A stretch of 9,175 nucleotides of DNA, from assembly GCA_002322525.1 (NCBI GenBank), contig DCOU01000040.1:1-9175 (forward strand), read 5' to 3'. Below the pieces are notes generated by a model. The model worked only from the letters and a program-made list of their open reading frames with translations, ran no database searches and was not told the origin of the DNA. Of the stretch, positions 1 to 7,824 are shown in pieces. A program made the position numbers and the translations under genes. Within the stretch, counting starts at the first letter, position 1. Every line of letters starts with the position of its first letter. This stretch comes from Candidatus Omnitrophica bacterium UBA1562 (GTDB lineage: Bacteria > Omnitrophota > Gorgyraeia > Gygaellales > Profunditerraquicolaceae).

Positions 1-65
1 GAGAATTTCGGCACATCTTATGAGTCGGGGTAAATATAATTTCCTGGTACTATCAAGAGAAAAGT

Positions 66-3000
66 CTACATTACCAAGGATACCCTGTCTTCGCCAAGCA
101 GAGATTCGATGTCCCGGATTAACTTATCGGATGGCAAAACAAAGAGTCCGTCGCCCACAACCAGATGCACCCTTGATTTGGCAGGCGTATCTAAGCGCAG
201 ATAGATGGGAATTCTCCCCGGGTAATGGGTGAGCAATTCTTTTAAGGTCTCAAAAAGGTTTTCGCGTATGCCTGAAAGATTTATATTTACGCTTGTAATC
301 AGTTTATAGGCTTCGTCCATCGGGAATAAGTCATTGGCTATAATCTTAGGGGTATCTTCCCGACGATCAAGCCTGCCTTTGACCAGCACTACTGTATTAG
401 GCTGGATATACCTTGCTGCTCTTTGAAAGGCAGCGGGAAATACCAGAATCTCTACAACACCTTCAAGGTCTTCTAATTTAAGAATAGCCATCTTCTCCTG
501 TTTTGCGCGTGTTACTGTCTGTTTAATCTTGACAATCAAACCTACTATCTTTATTTCTCTGCCATCCTCGTACTCATGCAAATTAGCAGTTGAAGAGGAA
601 GTAAAACGTTTAAGCTCATGGGCATAGCGCGCCAGAGGATGCCCGGTAACATAGAACCCCAGCATCTCTTTTTCAAAGGCGAGTAACTGAGGCTCGGGCC
701 ATTCCTTGATCTCAGGTATATTATTTACCGTGCTCTTAAAACCATTTTGTGATAATCCTGTGTCAAAGAACGAGAGCTGGCCTTTTGCTTTTTCCTTTTG
801 TGTCTTAGAGGATAATTCCAAAATTCTATCAAGCGAGACAAACATCTGTGCGCGGGGTGAGCCGAATAAATCTAATGCGCCGCACTTAATAAGGCTTTCC
901 AGCACCTTTCGGTTAACTAATCTTAAATCAATATGCTGGCATAAATCTTCTAAAGAGCTAAATCGCCCTTGGCGTCTTGCTTGAATTATGGATTCAACCG
1001 CGCCACTGCCTACATTTTTTACTGCCAACAGCCCAAAGCGGATAGTTCTATTATCTACAACTTTAAATAAGGCGTCGCTTTCATTGATGTCTGGCGGCAG
1101 GACCTTGATTCCCATATGATTAGATTCTTTAACATACTCTACTATCTTGTCGGTATTATCCCTTTCCGAGGTCAATAACGCGCACATATATTCTACGGGA
1201 AAATTTGCCTTCAGGTAAGCAGTGCGGTATGAGATCATGGCATATGCGGCTGAGTGTGAGTTGTGGACTACTATGCCATTGGCAATAAAATTATGCGTAT
1301 CTTCTATTTCCAGGTCAAAAGTCTCTTCCTTACCCATATATTCGATAGATACTACGCTATCCCAGGTTATATCTGCGTTGACATATCTTAATAGCCTTTC
1401 AGATTCAAAAAAATGGGCTAATTGCATGATAGTATCGCGCCTAAAACCTTTTCTATACGGTTTAATTCTGCCGTAAAATTCTTTCATGCAGATGCCGGTT
1501 TTCTCTTCTACTTCTCTCCAAGTAAGCCCCAGCTTCTCTTTTTCTTCTTTAACCAGTTCTTTTATCGAACTCGGTAATGTATCTTTGCTTTCTAAATGAG
1601 GCGGTATCCGCCTGTAATAGCTGCGTAACTCCTCTAACTGCCCGCTCTTCCCAATGATATGTGGACTAATCTGCTGAATGAATTTAGCAATGCTTTCATA
1701 TCCGTACAAATAAAGCGCATAGCCAACTCTAGTTTTCTTGATGTTTTTGTATCTATAATTAAACTTTTTCTTTGCCAAACGGCTGGCGATACCGAGCTTA
1801 AGCAGGAGGTCTTGCAACTGTTGGCATAATTTATACGACGAGGTGGCATAAAACGGAACAGTATTATTCTTAGAAAACAAAAATCCGTCGCCTGACCAGA
1901 GCCTGCCTAAGAACAAAACCAGCTGTTCTTTATTCAGGCAAAAAAACTCCTTAGGAATAAATTTCTCTGTTGCTTTTTTGTAATCAAGGCCCAATTGCTC
2001 AATCCACAACCTCAACCCGCATTTTCTGTTAGTTATTAATTTTACCGCAGCGCTGTAACTTTCTTTGTTAAACCCCTTATTCCAAGGGTTATCTCCTTTT
2101 GAGAATTTAGTATCTTTGCCTGTACCAACGTATACTTCAAAACAGCCTCTTCTTTTGTAAATGCGCGGAACTGTATTGCTGAATTTTCCAACATGTTTTA
2201 CAAAATCCTCTACTTGTAATCTATCGTTATTATAGTAATAAACTCCACTGGGATGACAAGTATTACCCTCAGAAAGTATACCTGCCAAAACAATTATTTT
2301 ATATGGCTCCATAGAACAGCAACCTTCGTAAGGCATGGCTCTACTTAAACCAATTCTCTCGCCGATACATAAATCTCCCAGATTCTTCCAGCCACTAAAA
2401 GTAAAGACAGGGTGATTTGAAGTGGCAATGATTTCTTTTCCTAAGGAAGTCTTGAGTTTATAAACAGGCTTAATCCCATTATTAACTACATCTTTTATTT
2501 TGGTTTTAATAATCTTAAGATTATTATCGCAACTAAAAGTAGATTTTACAGAGCCTATGTTAGCGAATAATTCTTTAACTAAAACTGGCTTGCCAGTATC
2601 GGCATCTATAATTTCTGTGGAGCCAACAACACATTTGTTAAATCCATAACCGGAAAAATATTCTATGAGGTCGAATATCCGGTTTGCCACGGATTCGCTA
2701 ATATTATTTTTAATACAACCTAAAATAAAGTTTTTCCTCTGTTGCTCCATAACTTCTGGAATTTTCTTAGCTATGGCCCGGCGCAGCAAATCAGCCTGCG
2801 CAAGGCTAAAACCCGCCAGCTCCGATACAATCTGCATAATCTGTTCCTGATAAACAATTATCCCGTATGTCTCTTTTAGAATTGTTTCAAGTTTAGGGTG
2901 CTGGTATTTTATAGGAACGCGGTTGTGCCTGCGCTGCATAAAATCATCGAGCATACCTGAGCCGATTGGGCCAGGCCGGTATAAAGCCAGGAGTGCAATT

Positions 3001-6000
3001 AAATCCTCAAAGTGGTCGGGTTCCAGTTTCTTCAATAAGTCGCGCATACCAGAACTTTCCACCTGAAATATCCCGATAGTATGGCCGGAAGTTAAAAGTT
3101 TATAGGTCCTGCTATCATCCAGAGGGATATTATCGATATCGACAATATCAGCCTTTGTTTTTGCGATGATTTTTTGCGTCTGGTCAATCACGGTCAGTGT
3201 TCTTAAGCCTAAGAAATCTACTTTCAATAAACCAATCTTCTCCAGGGCCGACATACTATAACCGGTGGTTATCTGGCCATCCTGGGTTTCGAATAAGGGC
3301 GTATAATTATCCAGGGGCTTATCTGCAATAACCACGCCTGCAGCATGAGTGGAGGCATGGCGGTTAAGGCCTTCCAGAGATAGGGCTGTATCAATTAATT
3401 TAGTTATCTGGGGGTCATTTTTATAAAGGCTCTTTAATTCAGATTCGCTTTCTAAGGCGTCCTTTAAGGTAAGGCTGGGATCCGGGGGGATCATTTTGGC
3501 AATCCGGTCAACATCAGCATAGGCAAGGCCCATAACCCTGCCTACGTCCCTGACCACCGCACGCGCCTGCATTGTACCGAAAGTAATAATCTGGGCAACG
3601 TTGCCTCTCCCGTATTTTTTGGTCACATAATCAATAACTTCGTTCCTTCTTTCATAACAGAAATCAATATCGATGTCAGGGAGCCCTAATCTTTCCGGAT
3701 TAAGGAAACGCTCAAAGAGCAAACCGTATTTTAAAGGGTTGATGTCAGTTATGCCTAAAAGGTAGCTCACCAGGCTACCCGCAGCAGAATTATGAACTAC
3801 AACATCGTTGGCGATAAAAGTTGAGTCTCTTTCTACAGAAATATCATAAACCTTACCTTTATATCTTTGAGTAGATATACTTTGCATAGAAAAATAAACA
3901 TAATTTTCATCGATAAATGTATCGTTTCTATAAAAATTTTGCTCTTTAATATTTGCTTTAAAGTCTCTAAAAATTTCATTAAAATAAAATAGTTGTCTGC
4001 CAGAAATTCTTAATTTATAAGAATCATTCCAGTTAGAATTCCTATAATTACGTATTTTTATTGATGATATTATACCCAATGAACTTAGTAGCATTTTGAC
4101 CTGCGATACTAAATTCAAAGATACCGAATCATAAGCTATGCGCATTTTTTCTTTATTACTCCCGTCTCCCAGAAATAATCCTGTAAGAAATTCTCTCTTT
4201 ATTTTATCGGGAGAATTAAAAACCGCTTCTGGCACTCTTTTATTTCTTGCATATTTTCCACATAAACATTCTAAAAACTCTGCTACTATTTTTGAATAAC
4301 CAAGAACCTGGTATGAGTTTTTCTTTTTATGAGGGACAATTTTAGAATCTAAATCAAAAGCTGTTTTCATTAACTCTTGCACTTCTCTACATTTATTTTC
4401 CTCGTCTTTACTAAACCCGAACCCGATCATTGCTTCTCTTTCTTTTGTTCTAGCCCAGCCCTCAGAAACATAATAACCCAGAAGTCTAGCTACTTTCTCA
4501 TCTAACTCTATAAATCTGTTGATTCTCTTTTGAATAATTTTATTACTTCCAACTTCATACCAGATATTTTCATTATTATATTTAAGATTTCCCTTCTTGG
4601 GAATCATAGTAGCCAAATCAAACAATTGTGTCTCCTTTTTAGGAGTTATTTTTGGTCTAGAATAAACTAGAAAATCATTTTTCTCTAACTTGGCTGCTTC
4701 TATCCATTCTAATTTGTATTCCTGCCATAATTTGTTTTTACAATATCTTCTGCAGGTAGGTTTACATATGGTAGGTTTTATATTTTTTACTTTACACATT
4801 TTATGTCTTACGGCTAACACTTTATGGTCAGCTGTTAATTTCAACTCCAAAGCAGGTAACTTCGCTTTTATAGCAACTATATCTTCATCAAGATCATAAA
4901 CAAATAAATCCTTAACTTTATTAGCCCGACCAGTATGAGAGATGACATAGTTACCAACTTTTAGATTCTGAATATCTACTTGCCCCCCGTCGTTCATTAA
5001 AATCTTTGTATCAGGCAATAAACATCCCCTACCCGGCCCCACTGGAATATGGCTACTTTTAGCGTAATGAATAAAATCCCAGACAATTAAAAAATAACTT
5101 ACAAAGCCTCGAGCTTTAATAAGTTTTAATTCGTGTTCCAGGCGCTCCTTTATTGCGGGAGGTGCTTGCGGGAATTTTTCTTTTAATCCGAGTTCGCTAA
5201 GCTCCTTTAAATATTCCTCTTTGGTTTTACCTTCAGGAGGTTCATACCGGGGTAAATGTATCTTGGAAAAATCTAATTCTAAATTACAGCGGCTGGCAAC
5301 CTCCAGGGTATTGGTAATTGCCTCGGGGACATCTTTAAAAATCTCCTGCATTTCCTCAGGAGCCTTAAAATAGAATTCATCAGTTTGGAAACGCAATCTA
5401 TTGGGGTCATTAAGCGTTGCCTGGGTCTGGATACAAAGTAGAACCTCATGGCTTGCGGCATCTTCTTTAGAGAGATAATGCACATCATTGGTGGCAATAA
5501 GCGGTAAATTTAGCTCCTTGGATATCTTTATTAATCCCTCATTAACTATTTTCTGTTCCGGGATAAGGTTTTCCTGTATTTCCAGATATAAATTATCTTT
5601 GCCCAGGATATTTAAATAATCATCTGCTGTTTTTAGAGCATCATTAAACCTCCTCTGCTGCAATAACACCGGTATTTCACCCTTAAGGCAAGCAGTCAGG
5701 CCAATAAGGCCTTTTTGATATTGAGAGAGAATTTCCTTGTCAATGCGCGGGCGGTAATAAAACCCTTCTAAATTCCCAAGAGAAACTAATTTTATCAGGT
5801 TTTGATATCCGGTTTCATCGCGAGCCAAAAGTATAAGATGATATGATGCCTCATCAATGCCGCTTGATGTCTTATCCAACCGGCTTCCCGGCGCAATATA
5901 AACCTCGCAGCCAATAATGGGTTTTATCCCGGCTTTCTGGGCTTCCAGATAAAAATCTATTGCGCCAAACATATTGCCGTGATCGGTAATAGCCAGCGAA

Positions 6001-6110
6001 TCCATTTTATACTGCTTTGCTCGCTCTAAGAGTTGGGGTATGCGGCAGGCACCGTCGAGTAGGCTATATTGGGTATGCAGATGCAGGTGGCTGAATTCGC
6101 TTCGGGGCAT
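66..6110 (-). CDS. dnaE: DNA polymerase III alpha subunit with two inteins
   Basis: This is the replicative DNA polymerase catalytic subunit, acting in the cytoplasmic replisome with the beta clamp. The precursor has 2014 residues; without its two inteins it has 1144, normal for DnaE. The order is: N-terminal PHP domain (HLH at 10-12, ITDHGN at 41-46, GCE at 67-69, NDVHY at 208-212); the GPGRG/SAAGS motif split by intein 1; PDIDIDF at 811-817 and KVDFLG at 963-968, which should supply the three catalytic aspartates (third one D965, equivalent to E. coli D555); FNK/SHSAAY split by intein 2; a helix-hairpin-helix region near 1688-1712; a clamp-binding-like QLSFF at 1778-1782; an OB-fold region near 1850-1915; and a C-terminal domain. 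The ATG at 6110 fits the family N-terminus, but no Shine-Dalgarno site precedes it. The stop is TAG. No frameshift is visible. Host-protein function is inferred to require splicing of both inteins. Confidence 0.98.
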   Translation of the reverse strand: MPRSEFSHLHLHTQYSLLDGACRIPQLLERAKQYKMDSLAITDHGNMFGAIDFYLEAQKAGIKPIIGCEVYIAPGSRLDKTSSGIDEASYHLILLARDETGYQNLIKLVSLGNLEGFYYRPRIDKEILSQYQKGLIGLTACLKGEIPVLLQQRRFNDALKTADDYLNILGKDNLYLEIQENLIPEQKIVNEGLIKISKELNLPLIATNDVHYLSKEDAASHEVLLCIQTQATLNDPNRLRFQTDEFYFKAPEEMQEIFKDVPEAITNTLEVASRCNLELDFSKIHLPRYEPPEGKTKEEYLKELSELGLKEKFPQAPPAIKERLEHELKLIKARGFVSYFLIVWDFIHYAKSSHIPVGPGRGCLLPDTKILMNDGGQVDIQNLKVGNYVISHTGRANKVKDLFVYDLDEDIVAIKAKLPALELKLTADHKVLAVRHKMCKVKNIKPTICKPTCRRYCKNKLWQEYKLEWIEAAKLEKNDFLVYSRPKITPKKETQLFDLATMIPKKGNLKYNNENIWYEVGSNKIIQKRINRFIELDEKVARLLGYYVSEGWARTKEREAMIGFGFSKDEENKCREVQELMKTAFDLDSKIVPHKKKNSYQVLGYSKIVAEFLECLCGKYARNKRVPEAVFNSPDKIKREFLTGLFLGDGSNKEKMRIAYDSVSLNLVSQVKMLLSSLGIISSIKIRNYRNSNWNDSYKLRISGRQLFYFNEIFRDFKANIKEQNFYRNDTFIDENYVYFSMQSISTQRYKGKVYDISVERDSTFIANDVVVHNSAAGSLVSYLLGITDINPLKYGLLFERFLNPERLGLPDIDIDFCYERRNEVIDYVTKKYGRGNVAQIITFGTMQARAVVRDVGRVMGLAYADVDRIAKMIPPDPSLTLKDALESESELKSLYKNDPQITKLIDTALSLEGLNRHASTHAAGVVIADKPLDNYTPLFETQDGQITTGYSMSALEKIGLLKVDFLGLRTLTVIDQTQKIIAKTKADIVDIDNIPLDDSRTYKLLTSGHTIGIFQVESSGMRDLLKKLEPDHFEDLIALLALYRPGPIGSGMLDDFMQRRHNRVPIKYQHPKLETILKETYGIIVYQEQIMQIVSELAGFSLAQADLLRRAIAKKIPEVMEQQRKNFILGCIKNNISESVANRIFDLIEYFSGYGFNKCVVGSTEIIDADTGKPVLVKELFANIGSVKSTFSCDNNLKIIKTKIKDVVNNGIKPVYKLKTSLGKEIIATSNHPVFTFSGWKNLGDLCIGERIGLSRAMPYEGCCSMEPYKIIVLAGILSEGNTCHPSGVYYYNNDRLQVEDFVKHVGKFSNTVPRIYKRRGCFEVYVGTGKDTKFSKGDNPWNKGFNKESYSAAVKLITNRKCGLRLWIEQLGLDYKKATEKFIPKEFFCLNKEQLVLFLGRLWSGDGFLFSKNNTVPFYATSSYKLCQQLQDLLLKLGIASRLAKKKFNYRYKNIKKTRVGYALYLYGYESIAKFIQQISPHIIGKSGQLEELRSYYRRIPPHLESKDTLPSSIKELVKEEKEKLGLTWREVEEKTGICMKEFYGRIKPYRKGFRRDTIMQLAHFFESERLLRYVNADITWDSVVSIEYMGKEETFDLEIEDTHNFIANGIVVHNSHSAAYAMISYRTAYLKANFPVEYMCALLTSERDNTDKIVEYVKESNHMGIKVLPPDINESDALFKVVDNRTIRFGLLAVKNVGSGAVESIIQARRQGRFSSLEDLCQHIDLRLVNRKVLESLIKCGALDLFGSPRAQMFVSLDRILELSSKTQKEKAKGQLSFFDTGLSQNGFKSTVNNIPEIKEWPEPQLLAFEKEMLGFYVTGHPLARYAHELKRFTSSSTANLHEYEDGREIKIVGLIVKIKQTVTRAKQEKMAILKLEDLEGVVEILVFPAAFQRAARYIQPNTVVLVKGRLDRREDTPKIIANDLFPMDEAYKLITSVNINLSGIRENLFETLKELLTHYPGRIPIYLRLDTPAKSRVHLVVGDGLFVLPSDKLIRDIESLLGEDRVSLVM
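1260..2633 (-). other. Intein 2 of DnaE (LAGLIDADG type with HTH-like segment)
   Basis: This is an in-frame intein of 458 residues (DnaE residues 1160-1617). It begins at Cys1160 after GYGFNK and ends at His-Asn (1616-1617) before Ser1618 of SHSAAYAM. Removing it restores GFNK-SHSAAY, a hallmark DnaE motif. In intein numbering: block A CVVGSTEII (1-9), block B TSNH (71-74), LAGLIDADG-like LAGILSEG (116-123, acidic E122) and FLGRLWSGDG (241-250, acidic D249), block F around FDLEIEDTHNFIANG (439-453), and terminal VVHN. Residues about 357-412 contain LGLTWREVEEKTGICMKEF and a following helix that looks like a helix-turn-helix. That is plausible as a DNA-recognition extension of the homing endonuclease. 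All splice-junction residues are intact. Apart from the shared motif pattern it does not closely resemble intein 1, so separate acquisition is likelier than recent duplication. Confidence 0.97.
3789..5024 (-). other. Intein 1 of DnaE (LAGLIDADG homing-endonuclease type)
   Basis: This is an in-frame intein of 412 residues (DnaE residues 363-774). It begins at Cys363 directly after GPGRG and ends at His-Asn (773-774) before Ser775 of SAAGS. Removing it restores the polymerase motif GPGRG-SAAGS (E. coli GPGRGSGAGS). Visible intein blocks, in intein numbering, are: block A CLLPDTKIL (1-9), block B TADH (64-67), LAGLIDADG-like LLGYYVSEG (181-189, acidic E188) and LTGLFLGDG (280-288, acidic D287), and a block F/G ending STFIANDVVVHN (401-412). 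All splice-critical residues (Cys1, block B Thr and His, terminal His-Asn, Ser+1) are present, and both endonuclease acidic residues remain. Between block B and the linker lies a cysteine cluster (C77, C87, C91, C95). The coding DNA is much more AT-rich than parts of the neighbouring extein. Splicing and cleavage activity are inferred. Confidence 0.97.
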
Positions 6111-6119
6111 TAGAGATAT

Positions 6120-6213
6120 GTTACAAAGGTTAAAAAGGTTAAAAAGGTTAAGAAAGTTTCAATTTCTTTTTTGTAACCTCCTTAACTTTTTTAACATCCT
6201 TAACCTTTTTAAC
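6120..6213. repeat. Opposed arrays of 9-base units between guaA and dnaE
   Basis: The plus strand carries four head-to-tail 9-mers at 6120-6155: GTTACAAAG, GTTAAAAAG, GTTAAAAAG, GTTAAGAAA. The minus strand carries five at 6213-6169: GTTAAAAAG, GTTAAGGAT, GTTAAAAAA, GTTAAGGAG, GTTACAAAA. The GTT spacing is exactly 9 in both arrays. The arms are mutually complementary, so the transcript could fold into a long imperfect hairpin with a small AAGAAA/TTTCTT stem near the tip. It fills most of the 111-base guaA-dnaE gap and ends about 10 bases before the dnaE start codon. It could limit read-through, protect transcript ends or affect dnaE translation. No clean T-tract follows, so a classical terminator is not supported. 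Confidence 0.85.
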
Positions 6214-6221
6214 TTTTTAAA

Positions 6222-7763
6222 TTACTCCCACTCAATCGTTGCTGGAGGTTTAGATGAGATATCGTAAACTACGCGGTTGACGCCTTTAACTTCATTAATA
6301 ATCCGATGGGCAATTTTCTCAAGAACTTCATAAGGAAGCTTTGCCCAGTCTGCAGTCATGCCATCGGAACTCTGAACGCAGCGCAAAGCCACCACATTCT
6401 CATAAGTGCGCTCATCCCCCATCACTCCCACGCTTTTTATGGGCAGGAGTATAGCGAATGACTGCCATACCTGTTCGTAGAGGTTAGCATTTCTAATCTC
6501 GTCAATTACGCGCCAGTCAACTTCCCGTAGCAGATTAAGGCGGCTGGGAGTCACCTCACCGATAATCCTGATGGCTAATCCCGGACCGGGAAAAGGCTGG
6601 CGATAAATTATTATATCCGGTAATGCCAATTCTCTAGCAATCTGGCGCACTTCGTCTTTAAATAGGTCTCTGAGCGGCTCAATAAGTTTAAGCTTCATAT
6701 GAGCAGGTAATCCGCCGACATTATGATGGCTCTTGATATGGCTTGAGGGCGCGCCCGTAGGAGAAAATGACTCAATTACATCCGGATACAAAGTACCCTG
6801 GCCTAAGAATTTTACGCCTTTGATCTTGGCCGCTTCTTCTTCAAAGACTTTCACAAATTCATCGCCGATGAGCTTTCTTTTTTCTTCCGGGTCGGTAATG
6901 CCTTTTAAGCGCGCTAAAAATCGCTTGGTTCTATCTACATAATCTAAATTTAAATGATAAATGTTACGGAATACTTTTTTTATCTGTTCCGGCTCATCTT
7001 TTCTTAACAGGCCATTGTCAATAAAAATACACCTTAATCTTCTGCCTATGGCTTTATGGATTAACAGCGCTGCTACGGACGAATCCACTCCGCCGCTTAA
7101 ACCCAAAACCATTTTATCCTTACCCACTGTCTTTTTTATGATATCAATGGACTCATGAATAAACGATTGCATTGTCCAGCGGCCAAGGCAACCACAAATT
7201 TTAAATAAAAAATTGCCGAGAATTTGATTACCTTTCTCAGTATGGGTTACTTCAGGATGGAATTGCACGCCGAATATCTTCATTTTCTTATGTGCCATAG
7301 CAGCGATAGGAGCATTAGAGGTATGGGCAATGTTCTGAAATCCGGGTGGCAATTTTGTCACGTAATCGCCGTGGCTGGCCCAACAGGTCAAATTACCCGG
7401 AAGATTGCTAAATAAATCTCTGGTTCCATCAATAAACAATTCTGTCTTTCCGTATTCACGGCCTTTTGTATGCTTGACTCTGCCGCCTAACATTTCCGCA
7501 ATAACCTGCATACCATAGCAAATACCTAAGATAGGAACTCTTAATTTAAAGATCCCCTTATCCGGATAAAAACCTTTCTTACTCACTACCGATAAGGGGC
7601 TACCGGAAAGTATTAATCCCCGAGGCGTAAGTGCGGCTATTTCTTTTGCAGGTGTATTATAAGGTATAATCTTAGAGAATACCTTGTTTTCCCTGACGCG
7701 CCGCGCAATTAATTGAGTATACTGTGAGCCAAAATCTAAGATAAGTATGGTGTGTTTGGTCAT
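6222..7763 (-). CDS. guaA: GMP synthase (glutamine-hydrolysing)
   Basis: This enzyme converts XMP, ATP and glutamine to GMP, the last step of guanine nucleotide synthesis, in the cytoplasm. The protein has 513 residues from the chosen start. The N-terminal class I glutamine amidotransferase domain shows DFGSQYTQLIARRVRE, the nucleophile Cys in GICYGMQ (C82) and HPEVTHT (H169, E171). The ATP-pyrophosphatase domain shows the PP-loop SGGVDSS (223-229), followed by GTLYPDVIES and HHNVGGLP. The C-terminal dimerisation domain ends in the family signature KPPATIEWE. Length and motifs are those of a complete enzyme. An in-frame ATG five codons upstream (7778) is possible, but it lies inside a hairpin arm. 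The start at 7763 aligns exactly with the guaB3 start when the two leaders are compared. No Shine-Dalgarno site is seen. It follows guaB3, which likely supplies XMP. Confidence 0.97.
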   Translation of the reverse strand: MTKHTILILDFGSQYTQLIARRVRENKVFSKIIPYNTPAKEIAALTPRGLILSGSPLSVVSKKGFYPDKGIFKLRVPILGICYGMQVIAEMLGGRVKHTKGREYGKTELFIDGTRDLFSNLPGNLTCWASHGDYVTKLPPGFQNIAHTSNAPIAAMAHKKMKIFGVQFHPEVTHTEKGNQILGNFLFKICGCLGRWTMQSFIHESIDIIKKTVGKDKMVLGLSGGVDSSVAALLIHKAIGRRLRCIFIDNGLLRKDEPEQIKKVFRNIYHLNLDYVDRTKRFLARLKGITDPEEKRKLIGDEFVKVFEEEAAKIKGVKFLGQGTLYPDVIESFSPTGAPSSHIKSHHNVGGLPAHMKLKLIEPLRDLFKDEVRQIARELALPDIIIYRQPFPGPGLAIRIIGEVTPSRLNLLREVDWRVIDEIRNANLYEQVWQSFAILLPIKSVGVMGDERTYENVVALRCVQSSDGMTADWAKLPYEVLEKIAHRIINEVKGVNRVVYDISSKPPATIEWE

Positions 7764-7821
7764 TTTTGATGAGCACATAACTTACGAACACGATAGTGTG
7801 AGTAAGTTATAAGTGCGAATT
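7761..7821 (-). promoter_or_regulatory. Hairpin leader upstream of guaA, shared with guaB3
   Basis: This 61-base element ends in the guaA start codon. It contains the inverted repeat ATAACTTAC (7777-7785) and GTAAGTTAT (7802-7810), with an inner ACAC/GTGT stem and a four-base loop. A hand alignment to 9116-9175 gives about 48 of 61 identical columns, including the conserved CGATAGTG core, the GCGAATT flank and the AT-rich run to the start codon. A shared cis-regulatory RNA or operator for guanine-synthesis genes is inferred. A dispersed palindromic repeat is the main alternative. Confidence 0.6.
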
Positions 7822-7824
7822 AAC

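Noticed and set aside
1..16. ATG on the minus strand at 16-14 opening a frame to the window edge
   Set aside because: Only five codons are visible, with no ribosome binding site and no recognisable peptide.
1634..1849. Minus-strand 71-codon frame inside intein 2, and similar short frames elsewhere in dnaE, guaA and guaB3
   Set aside because: They overlap well-supported coding sequence in another frame and show no recognisable motifs.
6169..6181. GGAGGTTAC on the minus strand as a Shine-Dalgarno site for dnaE
   Set aside because: It is about 60 bases upstream of the dnaE start, part of the 9-base repeat units, and followed only by a frame that stops within a few codons.
6040..6267. Plus-strand reading frame of 75 codons ending in YSHSIVAGGLDEIS
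   Set aside because: Its 3' part is the antisense of the conserved guaA C-terminus (KPPATIEWE) and its middle is the 9-base repeat array. This is a shadow, not a gene.
7764..7778. Upstream in-frame ATG extending GuaA by five residues (MCSSK)
   Set aside because: The codon lies in the arm of the leader hairpin, and the aligned guaB3 leader places the start at the position equivalent to 7763. MTKHTILILDFG also fits a normal GuaA start.
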